The notes beneath the pieces were generated by a model that saw only the letters and a list, made by a program, of their open reading frames with translations, ran no database searches and was not told where the DNA came from. A DNA stretch of 64,000 nt from the NCBI GenBank assembly GCA_031271345.1, contig JAISVX010000004.1, forward strand, positions 20,179-84,178, in the 5' to 3' direction. The stretch is from Lactobacillaceae bacterium. GTDB taxonomy: Bacteria; Pseudomonadota; Alphaproteobacteria; RF32; CAG-239. A program made the translations under genes and the position numbers. Below, in pieces: positions 27,052 to 37,462 of the stretch (its first letter is position 1; each line of letters starts with the position of its first letter).

Positions 27052-28755
27052 TTATTTTCGACGAAGGAAGGAAGGGATTTCCAAGTTTAATTTACTGTCG
27101 GAAAAATCATTGTCTTTTTCTCTTGAGAAACTAGGAGAAATAGGCTCTTGGATATGCTCTTCTTCTTTTTTCTTCTTATTTCTTTTTGCGATAGAAAATC
27201 CTGTTACACGCTCGATAAGAGTCGGCGTATATTCGTCTTCATCATTAATAATTAGTTCCTCCGGCTCTTCGCCTTTTTTATTTACATAACTGTTAAAGTC
27301 ATGGTTTGGAAATAGTTCAGGTTCGTCATCGGCAATTTTGATGGTTGATTTTGGCGTAAAGCTGTCTTGGTTTGCCGCAAGAGCAATTTCTAATTGAGAA
27401 TCCACATTAAATTTTTCAGGTTTATTAGTTATTGCCTTAAATAGTGAAGACGCTTTAGGCATGTCTTCGATTATGTTGGAATCATCCATATCGTATAGGT
27501 TTTCATCGTCTTCGGCAATAATCTGGCTTCTTATTTCTTCATCAGCAGCGCTTTCTTTTTCTATTTGCTCAAAAGTCTCATATTTAAAAGCTTCTTCTTC
27601 TGAGTCTTGAACAACATCGCCTATGGTTTCATCGTCGTCATATTCTTCGGAAGGTCTGTTTGCTGAAAATTTTTCAAGATTAGCGCTTAAAGTTTCGTTA
27701 GGTATCTGCACTTTAATATCTTGCCTCATACTTTGTTCAATGTAGCTTTGTTTTTTTATAATAGGCTTTGCTTTTTCTTCTTCAGCCTTATCAATGCCCG
27801 TAGCAACGATGGAGACTCTTATTTTTCCAGATAAGCTTTCATCAAAGCTTGAGCCGAAAATTATTTGAGCGTCTTCATCAATTTCTTCTCTTATACGGTT
27901 TGCCGCTTCGTCAATTTCAAATAAAGTAATATCCTGTCCGCCGGTAATGTTGATTAAAACGCCCTTTGCCCCTTTTACCGAGCAATCGTCTAACAGGGGA
28001 TTTGAAAGAGCCTGTTCAGCGGCCATAAGCGCTCTGTTGTCGCCTTCTGCCTCGCCTGTTCCCATAATGGCTTTACCCTGATCTTTCATAATGCATTTTA
28101 CGTCGGCAAAATCCAGATTAATTAGACCTGGCATCATCATTAAATCCGTTATTGAGCGTATGCCTGCATAAAGAACATTATCCGCCATAACAAAAGCGTC
28201 TGCCAGAGTTGTGTTTTTATCCGCTACTCTGAAAAGATTTTGGTTTGGAATGATAATTATGCTGTCAACGACTTTTGTAAACTCTTCAATTGACTGACGC
28301 GCTATTTCGGAACGTCTGCGACCTTCAAATTCAAAAGGCTTTGTCACTACGCCGACAGTGAGGATACCTTTTTCTTTTGCCATTTTTGCAACTACCGGGG
28401 CTGCTCCAGAACCTGTTCCGCCGCCCATGCCGGCAGTGATGAAAACCATGTTTACGCCTTCAAGTTCTCTTTCTATATCAGGCAGAGCTTCTTCTGCCGC
28501 CGCTTTACCGATTTCGGGGTTTGCTCCGGCGCCTAATCCTTTTGTAGTTTCCAAGCCAAGCTGAATTCTTGTGTTGGATTTTGAATTTGCAAGAGCTTGA
28601 GCGTCTGTATTGGCAACAATAAAATCAACGCCTTCAAGGTTTTGATTAATCATATTATTTACGGCATTGCCGCCGCCGCCGCCGACGCCAACTACTGAGA
28701 TTCTTGGCTTTAGGTGAGGCATAGCTTTCTCTGGCACAGTCAGTTTAATAGACAT
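27052..28755 (-). CDS. ftsZ: Cell division GTPase FtsZ
   Basis: 567 residues; the extra length over E. coli FtsZ lies in a long acidic, disordered linker (about residues 330-550), as in alphaproteobacteria. The GTPase part has [14 protein letters not shown], the tubulin signature [10 protein letters not shown], and the catalytic loop NLDFADVK. The C-terminal peptide [10 protein letters not shown] binds FtsA and other partners. It builds the cytokinetic ring. Last gene of the dcw cluster, 97 bases after ftsA, in which a promoter of its own may lie. Confidence 0.97.
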   Translation of the reverse strand: MSIKLTVPEKAMPHLKPRISVVGVGGGGGNAVNNMINQNLEGVDFIVANTDAQALANSKSNTRIQLGLETTKGLGAGANPEIGKAAAEEALPDIERELEGVNMVFITAGMGGGTGSGAAPVVAKMAKEKGILTVGVVTKPFEFEGRRRSEIARQSIEEFTKVVDSIIIIPNQNLFRVADKNTTLADAFVMADNVLYAGIRSITDLMMMPGLINLDFADVKCIMKDQGKAIMGTGEAEGDNRALMAAEQALSNPLLDDCSVKGAKGVLINITGGQDITLFEIDEAANRIREEIDEDAQIIFGSSFDESLSGKIRVSIVATGIDKAEEEKAKPIIKKQSYIEQSMRQDIKVQIPNETLSANLEKFSANRPSEEYDDDETIGDVVQDSEEEAFKYETFEQIEKESAADEEIRSQIIAEDDENLYDMDDSNIIEDMPKASSLFKAITNKPEKFNVDSQLEIALAANQDSFTPKSTIKIADDEPELFPNHDFNSYVNKKGEEPEELIINDEDEYTPTLIERVTGFSIAKRNKKKKEEEHIQEPISPSFSREKDNDFSDSKLNLEIPSFLRRK

Positions 28756-28852
28756 ACATGTTTCCTCATATTTAAAATTCTTGTTAATCTTAGAATATTA
28801 CAAAAGATGTTAAGTTTTAGTTACTAATGTCATACTAAAATTGAATTAATTC

Positions 28853-30106
28853 TTAGAAATTTTGTTTCATCCAGCCGAATATTCTGCTTAAGTATCCGGC
28901 GTTTGACGAAGGTTTGCTGATTATTTTATTCGGCTTTTTCTCTGTGTAGCTCAGAGCAAACAGCAAGAGACCAATTACGGTTGAAAAAGAAGGAGTGTAT
29001 AAGCTGTCGGGGAGGTTGACCAGATTTTTAGGTTTCCCCAGTCTTACTTGTTTATCCAGGACCATTGAAGCAACTTCTCTAATGCCTGGAAGCTGAGAGG
29101 TTCCGCCGGTTAGAACAACGCGGTGGCTGGAAACGTCCTTTAGTCCCTGTTCCGCAAGCTTTTCGTTTACCAGCTCGAAAATTTCTTCAATTCTTGGGGT
29201 TATAATGCTGATTAAATCAGATTTTGGAATTTGTCTGATTGAGCTGTCGTCTTCTTCGCCGACAGGATAAATATTTAGAGTTTCCGACTGGTCATGGCTT
29301 GTTAAAAAAGCGCAGCCGTGAAGAGTTTTTAATCTTTCGGCATGGGTAAAAGATGTTGTTAAACCCCAGGCTATATCATTGGTGATATTATTGCCGCCGA
29401 CGCCGATTGAGCCAAAATATACAGGATAGCCGTTTCTAAAAGTTGTAATGCTGGTTGTGCCGCCGCCGACATCGACAATGGTGGCGCCGATTTCTTTTTC
29501 GTCTTCAACCAGACACGAAAGAGCGGACGCGTAAGCGGAAAAAGATTTTTCCGCAATTTCAAGATGCGAGTTTTCAATTACGGTCGCGATGTTTCGATAG
29601 TTTATTTCGGGTATCATTCCAAGAAGAATATCTACGGAAAGATTTTCACCAAAAATATTGCGGGGGTCTTTAATTTCTTCTCCGCCGTTTAAGCGGTAGC
29701 TTGTAGGGAGACAGTGAATCAGCTCGTTGTCTTCAACGTTGATTTTGCTTATGCCTTTTTCGATAACTTTGTTGATGTCAGCCTCGCTGACCGGGCGGTT
29801 TTTGTTTATTTGGATTACCGAATTTTTCATAATGCTCTTGGTCTTATCGCCGGAGACGTTGACAATGACTCTGTCAATGCGCTCATTTGCCATTTGTTCG
29901 GCGCTTTCAACAGCGTTGCAGATAGATAAAGTCGCCTGGTTGATGTCGGTTATATAACCGTTTTTTATACCTTTGGAGGCGTTATATCCGTAACCGACAA
30001 CATTCATTTTTTTATCACGGCTGATTTTTGCAATAATGCAGCATACCTTAGACGACCCAATATCCAAGGCAGCGATAGTTGTTAGCCGATTAAACGAATG
30101 TGACAA
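28853..30106 (-). CDS. ftsA: Cell division protein FtsA
   Basis: 417 residues. Actin-like ATPase core: AALDIGSSKVCCIIAKI (phosphate 1), VDVGGGTTSITTF (phosphate 2) and VLTGGTSQLPGI (adenosine). The C-terminal amphipathic helix (SRIFGWMKQNF) anchors it to the membrane. It tethers FtsZ to the inner membrane. Lies 12 bases after ftsQ in the dcw operon. Confidence 0.96.
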   Translation of the reverse strand: MSHSFNRLTTIAALDIGSSKVCCIIAKISRDKKMNVVGYGYNASKGIKNGYITDINQATLSICNAVESAEQMANERIDRVIVNVSGDKTKSIMKNSVIQINKNRPVSEADINKVIEKGISKINVEDNELIHCLPTSYRLNGGEEIKDPRNIFGENLSVDILLGMIPEINYRNIATVIENSHLEIAEKSFSAYASALSCLVEDEKEIGATIVDVGGGTTSITTFRNGYPVYFGSIGVGGNNITNDIAWGLTTSFTHAERLKTLHGCAFLTSHDQSETLNIYPVGEEDDSSIRQIPKSDLISIITPRIEEIFELVNEKLAEQGLKDVSSHRVVLTGGTSQLPGIREVASMVLDKQVRLGKPKNLVNLPDSLYTPSFSTVIGLLLFALSYTEKKPNKIISKPSSNAGYLSRIFGWMKQNF

Positions 30107-30118
30107 GTTTTCTCCTCT

Positions 30119-30976
30119 CTAAATCTTTGATTCTTTGGTGTTTTTCAATTTATCCCGCTCTTCCGGGTTCATTTTTCCAATCTTTACAACCACTTTATCT
30201 GGCAATCTTAAATCTATTATGGTTAATTTACGTTTAAAAATACCGCGCGTTTTATTAATTTTTATCAACTTGTTCCATGTTTCTTCAATGTTTGTTTCTG
30301 GAAGCTTTATGGTTACGCCGCTTTCTATATTATCCAAAACAACGTTCCAGCGGCGCCCGGATATATAATTCGCGACTTTAATGCGGGAGAATATGTCTTC
30401 GTCTTTTTTTATAACCTGCAGAAGCTCTTTGAAGTTTTCAGGCGCGCCTTTGCCGACAATAAGCATTATTGGTTTTGTCGGGATATATTCGGCATTGATT
30501 ACTTTGCCGTCTTCGTCAATCGGATGAAATTTTCCTCCGACCTGCCACAGAGATTCAACTTCTTTTTCTTTTAGCGTTATATGTATAACGTTTGGAAAGT
30601 ATCCTCTTTTGACGGTCGCGGTTTTAATCCATGGCAGAGTTTCAAGCTTGGTTTTAATCTCGGAAACATCAATGCTTAAAATGTTTTTGTCCCGGTCTAA
30701 TCCCAGAGCTTTTTTGATTTCTTTCATAGTTGTTTTATTGCGGTTTTCGATAATTATATCGTCCAGTGTCCAGCCCATTTTATTTGACTGCTCGTAGAAA
30801 TACTGCGTAAGGTCAAAAAACTTTTTGCTGACAATTTCTTGTTTTAATGTGTAGGCAATAAGAGCCAAAGAAAAAACGATGCATAAAATTATGACGTTTC
30901 CCAATAAACGATACGGCCATTCTAACGGCGGGGTGACGATTTTTTGTTCGTTTATGATTTTCTGCTCTGTCGACAT
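30119..30976 (-). CDS. ftsQ: Cell division protein FtsQ
   Basis: 285 residues. A cytoplasmic start, one membrane helix (LGNVIILCIVFSLALIAYTL), then the POTRA domain (SIDVSEIKTKLETLPWIKTATVKRGYFPN, landmark LPWIKTATVKR) and the beta domain (VRLP-type DLRLPDKVVVKI). It links early and late divisome parts across the inner membrane. Only two bases separate it from murB; ddl, which usually sits between them, is missing. Confidence 0.93.
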   Translation of the reverse strand: MSTEQKIINEQKIVTPPLEWPYRLLGNVIILCIVFSLALIAYTLKQEIVSKKFFDLTQYFYEQSNKMGWTLDDIIIENRNKTTMKEIKKALGLDRDKNILSIDVSEIKTKLETLPWIKTATVKRGYFPNVIHITLKEKEVESLWQVGGKFHPIDEDGKVINAEYIPTKPIMLIVGKGAPENFKELLQVIKKDEDIFSRIKVANYISGRRWNVVLDNIESGVTIKLPETNIEETWNKLIKINKTRGIFKRKLTIIDLRLPDKVVVKIGKMNPEERDKLKNTKESKI

Positions 30977-30978
30977 TT

Positions 30979-31911
30979 TTATTTGTTAACACCTAAACGT
31001 TTTACTTCCCATTCCAAATCTATATATGTTTTCTCTTTAACGGTTTTTCTAATTTCTTCGCCCAGAGTTTCAATGTCGCCGGCTGTGGCGCCGCCGGCAT
31101 TTATCAGGAAATTGCAGTGTTTGTCGGAAACTTTTGCTCCGCCGACCTGGAGTTTGTCTGCTCCTGATTTTTTAATCAGCTCCCAGGCTCTCAAACCTTC
31201 GGGATTTTTAAATGTTGATCCAGCCGTTCTTTCGTTATGGGGCTGGTTTCTCATTCTGTATTCTTTTTGTTCTTCAATCTTTTGAATTATGTTGTGTTTT
31301 GTATCTTTTATTGTTTTGAAAGTTATATTAATGATAATCCAGTCGTCGGGAAACAGGCTTGTTCTATATCCAAGTTTAAGGTCGTCAACGCCGACGGTTT
31401 TAATTTCTCCGAGAGCGTCGATTATTGTCGCGTTAAAAATGAAATCTTTTACTTCGCTTCCGAAACATCCGGCGTTTGTTTTGACGCATCCGCCCACAGC
31501 GCCTGGAATGGAACATAAAAATTCCAATCCTCCAAGTTCGTTTTCAATCAGTATTTTTTTTAAATCGACATTTTTTCTGCCGGCGTAACAAGTTATGGAA
31601 TTGTCATCGTTAATAGTGACCTGTTTGAAAAAAGGACTGTCCAATTTTATGACCACTCCTGGAACTCCGCCATCTCTGATAAGAAGATTGGAGCCGCCGC
31701 CGATTACGGTTACAGGAATATTGTATGGCTTATTTTCAAGAAAATGCTTAAGGTCTTTATCATCGGCAGGCATGAACATAACCTCGGCTGGTCCGCCGAC
31801 CCCAAACCAAGTGTGTTTTGCTAGAGGAGCGTCTTCAAGATATTTTCCTTTGACATCTGGAAGCAAATCGATAATGCTTTTTTTATTTCTCCTGAAAAGA
31901 TTCTTAAACAT
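30979..31911 (-). CDS. murB: UDP-N-acetylenolpyruvoylglucosamine reductase MurB
   Basis: 310 residues. FAD-binding domain with TWFGVGGPAEVMF and VIGGGSNLLIRDGG, the type I MurB signature GCFGSEV with the active-site region, and ERTAGSTFKNPEG that carries the catalytic serine; the end has SDKHCNFLINAGGATAGDI. It reduces the enolpyruvyl group to lactyl in peptidoglycan precursor synthesis, using NADPH. Single bases separate it from murG and ftsQ; murC is absent between murG and murB. Confidence 0.96.
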   Translation of the reverse strand: MFKNLFRRNKKSIIDLLPDVKGKYLEDAPLAKHTWFGVGGPAEVMFMPADDKDLKHFLENKPYNIPVTVIGGGSNLLIRDGGVPGVVIKLDSPFFKQVTINDDNSITCYAGRKNVDLKKILIENELGGLEFLCSIPGAVGGCVKTNAGCFGSEVKDFIFNATIIDALGEIKTVGVDDLKLGYRTSLFPDDWIIINITFKTIKDTKHNIIQKIEEQKEYRMRNQPHNERTAGSTFKNPEGLRAWELIKKSGADKLQVGGAKVSDKHCNFLINAGGATAGDIETLGEEIRKTVKEKTYIDLEWEVKRLGVNK

Positions 31912-31912
31912 T

Positions 31913-33034
31913 TTAGTCCTCCGTATTTTTTTGTTTAATTACAGCGTTTATCGCATCCGCAAATCTTTTTGCCGCATCTGTAATTCCTAATGATTTTGCA
32001 TTGCCCGCCATTGTCAGCAAATCTTTTTTATTGTTTATTAGCCTAGTAATTATATTAAATAAATTATCAATATTAAAGTCTTTTTGCTGCAGCACAAACC
32101 CGGCTTTTGCCTCAGCGACTTCTTTTGCATTGCAAGTTTGATGGTCGTCCGCCGCAATAGGCAGAGGAACCAAAATAGAAGGAATGCCGACAGCCAGAAT
32201 CTCGCTTACGGACGAAGCCCCGGCTCTTGATACCATGAGATTGGTTTTTGCGTATATTTCCGGCATGTTATTAAAAAAGTGGGAGATAATTACTTTCGAT
32301 TTAACCCCCTCATAAGCCTTTTCTACATCTGGTTGGTCCTGCTCTCTGCACTGCTGATAAATAATGAAATTTTTTTGCGTCGCCTCGTCAAATTTTTTAA
32401 TGGTTTGCGGGATTACTTCTCCAAAAATTTTCGCTCCCTGACTGCCGCCTAAAACGGCAATTTGAAATTTTCCCGTCATCGGATATTCTCTGTTTTTAAT
32501 ATTGATAATTGACTGCCTTATAGGCATTCCCGTTAAAACTGTTTTGATGTTTTTGGGAGTATATTTTACATCTTTAAAACTTTGGGCGATTAGTGCTGCG
32601 TGTTTGCTTAATATGCGGTTGGTTCTGCTCATAACGGAGTTTTGCTCATGAATGATGAGTTTTTTTCTCATGGCGATTGCCGCGACGGAGCAGGGGAAAG
32701 ACGCATATCCTCCAAACCCGACTACGCAAATCGGCTTGTTTTTTATTAAGATATAGCAAGATTGCAAAACCCCAATCATGGTTTTTGCGAGGCTTTTAAC
32801 CTTAAACCATTTAGATTTGCCGACTAATGCGCCGGATAATACGGAAAAGTTTTTAATCTCGCCAAGCCTGCCTTTATAATTGTCTTTGCCTCTTTTATCT
32901 GTGACCAACGCTAAGTCGTATCCTCTTTTTAAAAGCTCTTCGGCAAGAGATTCCGCAGGATATACATGTCCGCCCGTGCCGCCGGCCGTTAAAATAATCA
33001 AAGGTTTCTTTGTCTCGGTTTTTTTAGAAGTCAT
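31913..33034 (-). CDS. murG: Lipid II-forming GlcNAc transferase MurG
   Basis: 373 residues from the ATG at 33034, which has the site GGAGGA; the frame also opens earlier, inside ftsW. N-terminal TAGGTGGHVYPAESLAEEL is the MurG glycine loop; the C-terminal GT-B half has AVLGGSQGAKIFGEV and SRAGASSVSEILAVGIPSILVPLP. It adds GlcNAc to lipid I on the inner face of the inner membrane. It overlaps the end of ftsW by 11 bases. Confidence 0.95.
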   Translation of the reverse strand: MTSKKTETKKPLIILTAGGTGGHVYPAESLAEELLKRGYDLALVTDKRGKDNYKGRLGEIKNFSVLSGALVGKSKWFKVKSLAKTMIGVLQSCYILIKNKPICVVGFGGYASFPCSVAAIAMRKKLIIHEQNSVMSRTNRILSKHAALIAQSFKDVKYTPKNIKTVLTGMPIRQSIINIKNREYPMTGKFQIAVLGGSQGAKIFGEVIPQTIKKFDEATQKNFIIYQQCREQDQPDVEKAYEGVKSKVIISHFFNNMPEIYAKTNLMVSRAGASSVSEILAVGIPSILVPLPIAADDHQTCNAKEVAEAKAGFVLQQKDFNIDNLFNIITRLINNKKDLLTMAGNAKSLGITDAAKRFADAINAVIKQKNTED

Positions 33035-34154
33035 CTTTATCCTCCGCATTAACGTTTTTACGTGTAATTGCCAGCAGCATTCCCATTCCAAAAGCGGTTG
33101 CGAGCAATGATGAACCGCCGTAAGAAATGAAAGGAAGAGTCATGCCTTTTGTCGGCATTAAATGGATTGTCGAAGCTATGTTTATAATTGCCTGAAGCCC
33201 GAAAGAGGCAGAAATAGCTCCCGCGGCAAGCAGTATAAACATATTGTTTTCTTTCATGGAAACAAACAGAGAATGGATAACTATTGTCGCAAACAGCGCG
33301 ACAATTATCAAGCAAAGAATTATGCCGAATTCTTCGCCTGCGACAGCAAAAATAAAATCTGTATGCGCATCGGGAATATGCAGCTTAACAACTCCTTCGC
33401 CCGGACCTTTTCCAAATATGCTGCCGTTTTCAAAAGCCTCAAGCGATTTTCTTACCTGAAAACTCAGCTCCCCGTCGGAAGATAAAAACTGCTGAACGCG
33501 GTCGTGAACGTGGTCAAATGAAAAATAGGCGACCGCAGCCATGAGAACAAAAGCTATACCCAGCCCAAAGATAAGAGTCAGCGACAATCCTGATAAAAAT
33601 AATTGAAAGCCCCAAATTAGGGTTACGACGATTGTCATGCCGATGTCTGGCTGTAAAATGAGAAGAGAAACCGTAATCATATATAAAATTGTTGAAATTA
33701 TGTTGCCCGGAAAATCTTTGTCTTTTATCTGTCCGTCAAAAAGCCATGCAGCCACAACGGCAAAGGTCGGTTTTATAAACTCCGAAGGCTGGAGAGAAAA
33801 CCCGGGAAGACGAATCCATCTTGACGCGCCTTTTGTTTCATATCCCATAAACAGGGTTAACGCTAAAAGTATTAAAGCGATTATGTATCCGACGATGGCA
33901 ATTCTTCGTATGTTTTTTAACCTTTGCATTGATATGAAAACCATTAGTCCATAAGCTATTGGTATGAAAAGCAACTGTCTTTTGACAAAGTGAAAACTTC
34001 CGTATCCAATGCGCTGCGCGACAGCGGGACTTGAGGAAAAGTTTAGGAAAATGCCGATAAGAATTATTAAGGTTATGGAAACAAGCAGAACTTTATCTAT
34101 TGTCCACCACCAATTGCTTAAGATATTTCTGCTATTTCGCGAGAACGAAAACAT
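33024..34154 (-). CDS. ftsW: Peptidoglycan polymerase FtsW
   Basis: 376 residues of the SEDS family with about ten membrane helices. Typical segments: YGSFHFVKRQLLFI, GYETKGASRWIRLPGFSLQPSEF with the SEDS arginine, QPDIGMTIVV, and the end PFISYGGSSLLATAFGMGM. It polymerises glycan strands at the septum with a partner class B PBP. Between mraY and murG in the dcw cluster; murD, which usually lies between mraY and ftsW, is not here. Confidence 0.95.
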   Translation of the reverse strand: MFSFSRNSRNILSNWWWTIDKVLLVSITLIILIGIFLNFSSSPAVAQRIGYGSFHFVKRQLLFIPIAYGLMVFISMQRLKNIRRIAIVGYIIALILLALTLFMGYETKGASRWIRLPGFSLQPSEFIKPTFAVVAAWLFDGQIKDKDFPGNIISTILYMITVSLLILQPDIGMTIVVTLIWGFQLFLSGLSLTLIFGLGIAFVLMAAVAYFSFDHVHDRVQQFLSSDGELSFQVRKSLEAFENGSIFGKGPGEGVVKLHIPDAHTDFIFAVAGEEFGIILCLIIVALFATIVIHSLFVSMKENNMFILLAAGAISASFGLQAIINIASTIHLMPTKGMTLPFISYGGSSLLATAFGMGMLLAITRKNVNAEDKDDF

Positions 34155-34163
34155 ATCTGCCTC

Positions 34164-35201
34164 CTAAGCAACGGCAACTAAACCGATAATTGCGAGGATT
34201 AAGCCAATAATCCAAAATCTTATAACAATTGTGGTTTCTGGAAGTCCTAATTGTTCGAAGTGATGATGAATTGGCGCCATTCTGAAAATCCTTTTTCCAG
34301 TCTTCTTAAACCACAGCACTTGCAGCATTACGGAAACGGCTTCAACGACAAAAATCAGCCCTACCAAAGCAAGCATGAACTCGCTTTTGGTTATTACCGA
34401 CACGGTTCCCAGAAGTGCGCCTAATGACAAAGACCCGGTATCTCCCATAAATACTTTTGCGGGATAAAAATTGAACCATAAAAACCCGACGCAGCCGCCG
34501 ACAACGGAAGCGCAGATTATTGCGACTTCATCAGCGCCTTTAATCATCATGCTGCTCTCAAAGCATATCAAAACAAAGAACGAAAAGATAATGGCAAGAA
34601 GCCCTGCCGCCAGACCGTCCAGACCGTCTGTCAGGTTAACGGCATTTGATGCTCCCGCGATTACAACCATTGCGAAAGGAATATAAAACCATGATAAATT
34701 TAGGATAAAATATTTTATAAACGGCAGTCTGATGCTAAACTCTATTTCATTGGGGGTTGCATGGCATACTGTTAATATGCAAAGTAAAGACACCGTAAAC
34801 TGCAAAAGCAGTTTCATTTTTGGCGTCATCGCGTTTGATGTCTGTTTGGTCACTTTTTCATAATCGTCAATAAAACCGACAAGCGCGTATATAACCAAAA
34901 CCACCAGAGACGTTATTACAAAAATATTATTGATTTTACCCCAAAGAAGAGTTGAAAGCAAAATGCTTCCGATAATCATTATTCCGCCCATTGTCGGAGT
35001 GCCTTTTTTTGTCAGGAGGTGGGACTGGGGTCCGTCTTCGCGAATAGGCTGACCTTTGCCTTGTTTATGCCTTAAAAATGATATGAATTTCCTTCCTGGC
35101 AGAACAACAATAAAAAATGCCGTGAAGAAGGATAGAAGAAGCCTTGCGGGAAAAGAGCTTAGGAAGTTAAAATCAAAATATTCAGATAAGAAATCTATCA
35201 T
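34164..35201 (-). CDS. mraY: Phospho-MurNAc-pentapeptide transferase MraY
   Basis: 345 residues, ten membrane helices. Signatures: KKGTPTMGGIMII, the Asp pair region VGFIDDYEKV, NAVNLTDGLDGLAAG with the metal Asp residues, FLWFNFYPAKVFMGDTGSL and MAPIHHHFE. It transfers the precursor to undecaprenyl phosphate, giving lipid I. First gene of this shortened dcw cluster. Nine bases separate its stop from ftsW. Confidence 0.97.
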   Translation of the reverse strand: MIDFLSEYFDFNFLSSFPARLLLSFFTAFFIVVLPGRKFISFLRHKQGKGQPIREDGPQSHLLTKKGTPTMGGIMIIGSILLSTLLWGKINNIFVITSLVVLVIYALVGFIDDYEKVTKQTSNAMTPKMKLLLQFTVSLLCILTVCHATPNEIEFSIRLPFIKYFILNLSWFYIPFAMVVIAGASNAVNLTDGLDGLAAGLLAIIFSFFVLICFESSMMIKGADEVAIICASVVGGCVGFLWFNFYPAKVFMGDTGSLSLGALLGTVSVITKSEFMLALVGLIFVVEAVSVMLQVLWFKKTGKRIFRMAPIHHHFEQLGLPETTIVIRFWIIGLILAIIGLVAVA

Positions 35202-35309
35202 TTTATGACACCCTTAAAAACATAGTGGAAGATGTCTTAAATAATAAGGCATAATATCTAAAATAAAGATTAATATTCTTCTGATTATGCAATCTTGTGG
35301 AAATATGTT

Positions 35310-36383
35310 CTAATCTTTGTAATATGGGCTTTTTTTGTATTTATCAATAAAGTGGCGGAGAAGCACGCCGATAATAGCAGCGACCGGGACAGCAATCAAT
35401 ATGCCTAAAAAACCCAGAATTACGCCGCCGGCAAGTATGGCAAACATTATCCAGACAGGGTGCAGCCCGACGCTGTCGCCGACTAAAGTCGGGGTCAAAT
35501 AGTAGCTTTCAAGCAGCTGACCAATGGCAAAGACTATAATAACCTGAGCGATTGGTCCGAAAGTGTCATATTGGATAAACGCGATAATCATCGCGGTTAA
35601 AAAACCTGTTATAGTACCGACATAAGGGATGAAGGATATTATGCCCGCCATAAAGCCGATAGCTACTCCCAGCTGCAAGCCCACGGCATATAAGCCTGCG
35701 GAGTAGATTGTTCCCAAAATTACGCAGACGCTGAACTGTCCTCTGATAAAGCCGGCTATCGCTCTATCAATTTGTTCGGTGACGGAGCGGATTTCCGCAC
35801 GCTGCTGGCGGGGCAGCAGATTATCAATTTTTTTGGTAAAGACATCCCAGTCTTTCAACATATAAAACGCTACGATTGGCGTAATTATTAAGAGTGAAAT
35901 TATGTTTACAAAAGCAAGGCTGCTTGTGACGATTTTTCTTAAAACTGGAGTAACATATTTTACGGCATTATCGGCATTGCTTTGCAGATATTCTCTTATG
36001 CTGTCGGGAGAAAGCCCTGGAAAATATTCTCCAACATCCTCCAATACGGGAGTAATTTTAGCGATTATTGCAGGTACAAGGGTTGGAAGAGAGCCTATGA
36101 ACTTTACGGTTTGTTCATGGATAACGCTCAGCAACAGCAAGAGCGCAGGGACAACGGCAATTATAACAAGAAAAACGACAATTACTGTTGCGCAGGTTCT
36201 TCCGATTTTTAGTTTTCCGAGTTTTTTTACGAAAGGGTCTAATAAATATGCTATCAAAATACCCGCGGCAAAAGGCATTATTACGGAGCGGGTAAGATAT
36301 ACAAAATAGCAAAAGATAGCGAATACCGACAACCAGAATACCCAATTGTTAGATTTTTTTTCCGCATTCGCCGTCTTTGCCAT
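35310..36383 (-). CDS. AI-2E family (PerM-like) transporter
   Basis: 357 residues with about eight membrane helices: an N-terminal pair (VFWLSVFAIFCYFVYLT), a large soluble loop with helices, then IGFMAGIISFIPYVGTITGF, the diagnostic PYVG region, and GILIAVPVAAIIGVLLRHF. The family is annotated as AI-2 or sodium/proton exporters, but the real substrate is often unknown. It follows the DUF2066-like gene by 12 bases, an order common in alphaproteobacteria. Confidence 0.88.
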   Translation of the reverse strand: MAKTANAEKKSNNWVFWLSVFAIFCYFVYLTRSVIMPFAAGILIAYLLDPFVKKLGKLKIGRTCATVIVVFLVIIAVVPALLLLLSVIHEQTVKFIGSLPTLVPAIIAKITPVLEDVGEYFPGLSPDSIREYLQSNADNAVKYVTPVLRKIVTSSLAFVNIISLLIITPIVAFYMLKDWDVFTKKIDNLLPRQQRAEIRSVTEQIDRAIAGFIRGQFSVCVILGTIYSAGLYAVGLQLGVAIGFMAGIISFIPYVGTITGFLTAMIIAFIQYDTFGPIAQVIIVFAIGQLLESYYLTPTLVGDSVGLHPVWIMFAILAGGVILGFLGILIAVPVAAIIGVLLRHFIDKYKKSPYYKD

Positions 36384-36395
36384 TAAATATTATCC

Positions 36396-37451
36396 TTAAA
36401 TCTTTTCTAAGATGTAAAACTCGCCTTGAGGTTTCAATGAGAAGAAATGCTCGTTTAATGTAAGCAGCAATTTCTCAAGGTTTCCAGAAAAGCTGATTTG
36501 GAACTGAACTCTGCCGCTGGACATCGCGGTCATTTTAACATCTTCAACGCCGTTGACTTCTTTTAAAGCTCTTTCGACGTTTACCCAGTCAGACATGCTC
36601 TCATAATTATACAAAGCTTCAATCTCATTTTTTTGATTGCTCTCAATAACGCTTTGTTTTTTCAGTCTGTTTTCAATGCTTTTTTTAACTTCGCTGATTG
36701 CGTCCAAAATCAGCTGCGGAGAACGCTCGCCGTAAACTTCCACAGTTTCAACTGTGCCGTCCTGGTATGAATGCACAGAGATTGTCAAACCTTCAATTCC
36801 ATTATAAACGGCGTCCGCGACAAAAATATCTTTAGTGTCGTTGTTAAACGCAATCTGCTCCATTGCAATATTGTCTAATTTCAGAGCTTTTTTTGCATCA
36901 AGGCTCGCATAGTTTGAACCGTTTGCAGGAATGCTTACAAACTCTAAAATATCGTCTTTATTGCTTGATTCTTCTTCCCATATTTTGCGCCAGAGGTTGT
37001 TTGCTTCCCACAACATTGGGGTATCTGTCTTAAATTCTCTAAATGTTGGGATAATTGAAACTTTTGACGCCGTTAAGATTGCGGAAGGAATATCTTTTTC
37101 CTCCATATACTGTCTTAAAAGCTCGTCGTTTATGATAACTTTTAAGTTTGCGATATAGCGTACGTTTGATGCTTTTTCCGACTTGATAGAAACTTCTTTA
37201 ATAAAGTTTAATATCTGGTCGTCATCCAAAGTTTTAAGTTGTTCAACGCCGTCCTGAGTGGTAATTCTTCTAGCGACGGTGCCGAAGGCGGTTTTGTTTG
37301 CCTGATTCATGGCTTTTTCTTTTGCCAGAGCGGCATTCTCTTCTGTTACGTCCACATAAACGTCAACGCTGTAAAGAGAGTCATTTCGCGCCTGAGCTAT
37401 ATTGGAAATGGCAATTGTAAAAACGAACAATAAACAAATTATTTTTTTCAA
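36396..37451 (-). CDS. DUF2066-like periplasmic protein
   Basis: 351 residues: a signal peptide (IICLLFVFTIAISNIAQA) followed by a soluble domain with ENAALAKEKAMNQANKTAFG, the helix typical of DUF2066, and ARRITTQDGVEQLKTL. Function is unknown across the family. It is in operon with ndk upstream and the PerM-like transporter downstream, so the two envelope proteins probably act together; that is inference from order. Confidence 0.65.
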   Translation of the reverse strand: MKKIICLLFVFTIAISNIAQARNDSLYSVDVYVDVTEENAALAKEKAMNQANKTAFGTVARRITTQDGVEQLKTLDDDQILNFIKEVSIKSEKASNVRYIANLKVIINDELLRQYMEEKDIPSAILTASKVSIIPTFREFKTDTPMLWEANNLWRKIWEEESSNKDDILEFVSIPANGSNYASLDAKKALKLDNIAMEQIAFNNDTKDIFVADAVYNGIEGLTISVHSYQDGTVETVEVYGERSPQLILDAISEVKKSIENRLKKQSVIESNQKNEIEALYNYESMSDWVNVERALKEVNGVEDVKMTAMSSGRVQFQISFSGNLEKLLLTLNEHFFSLKPQGEFYILEKI

Positions 37452-37462
37452 GACTTATACTC

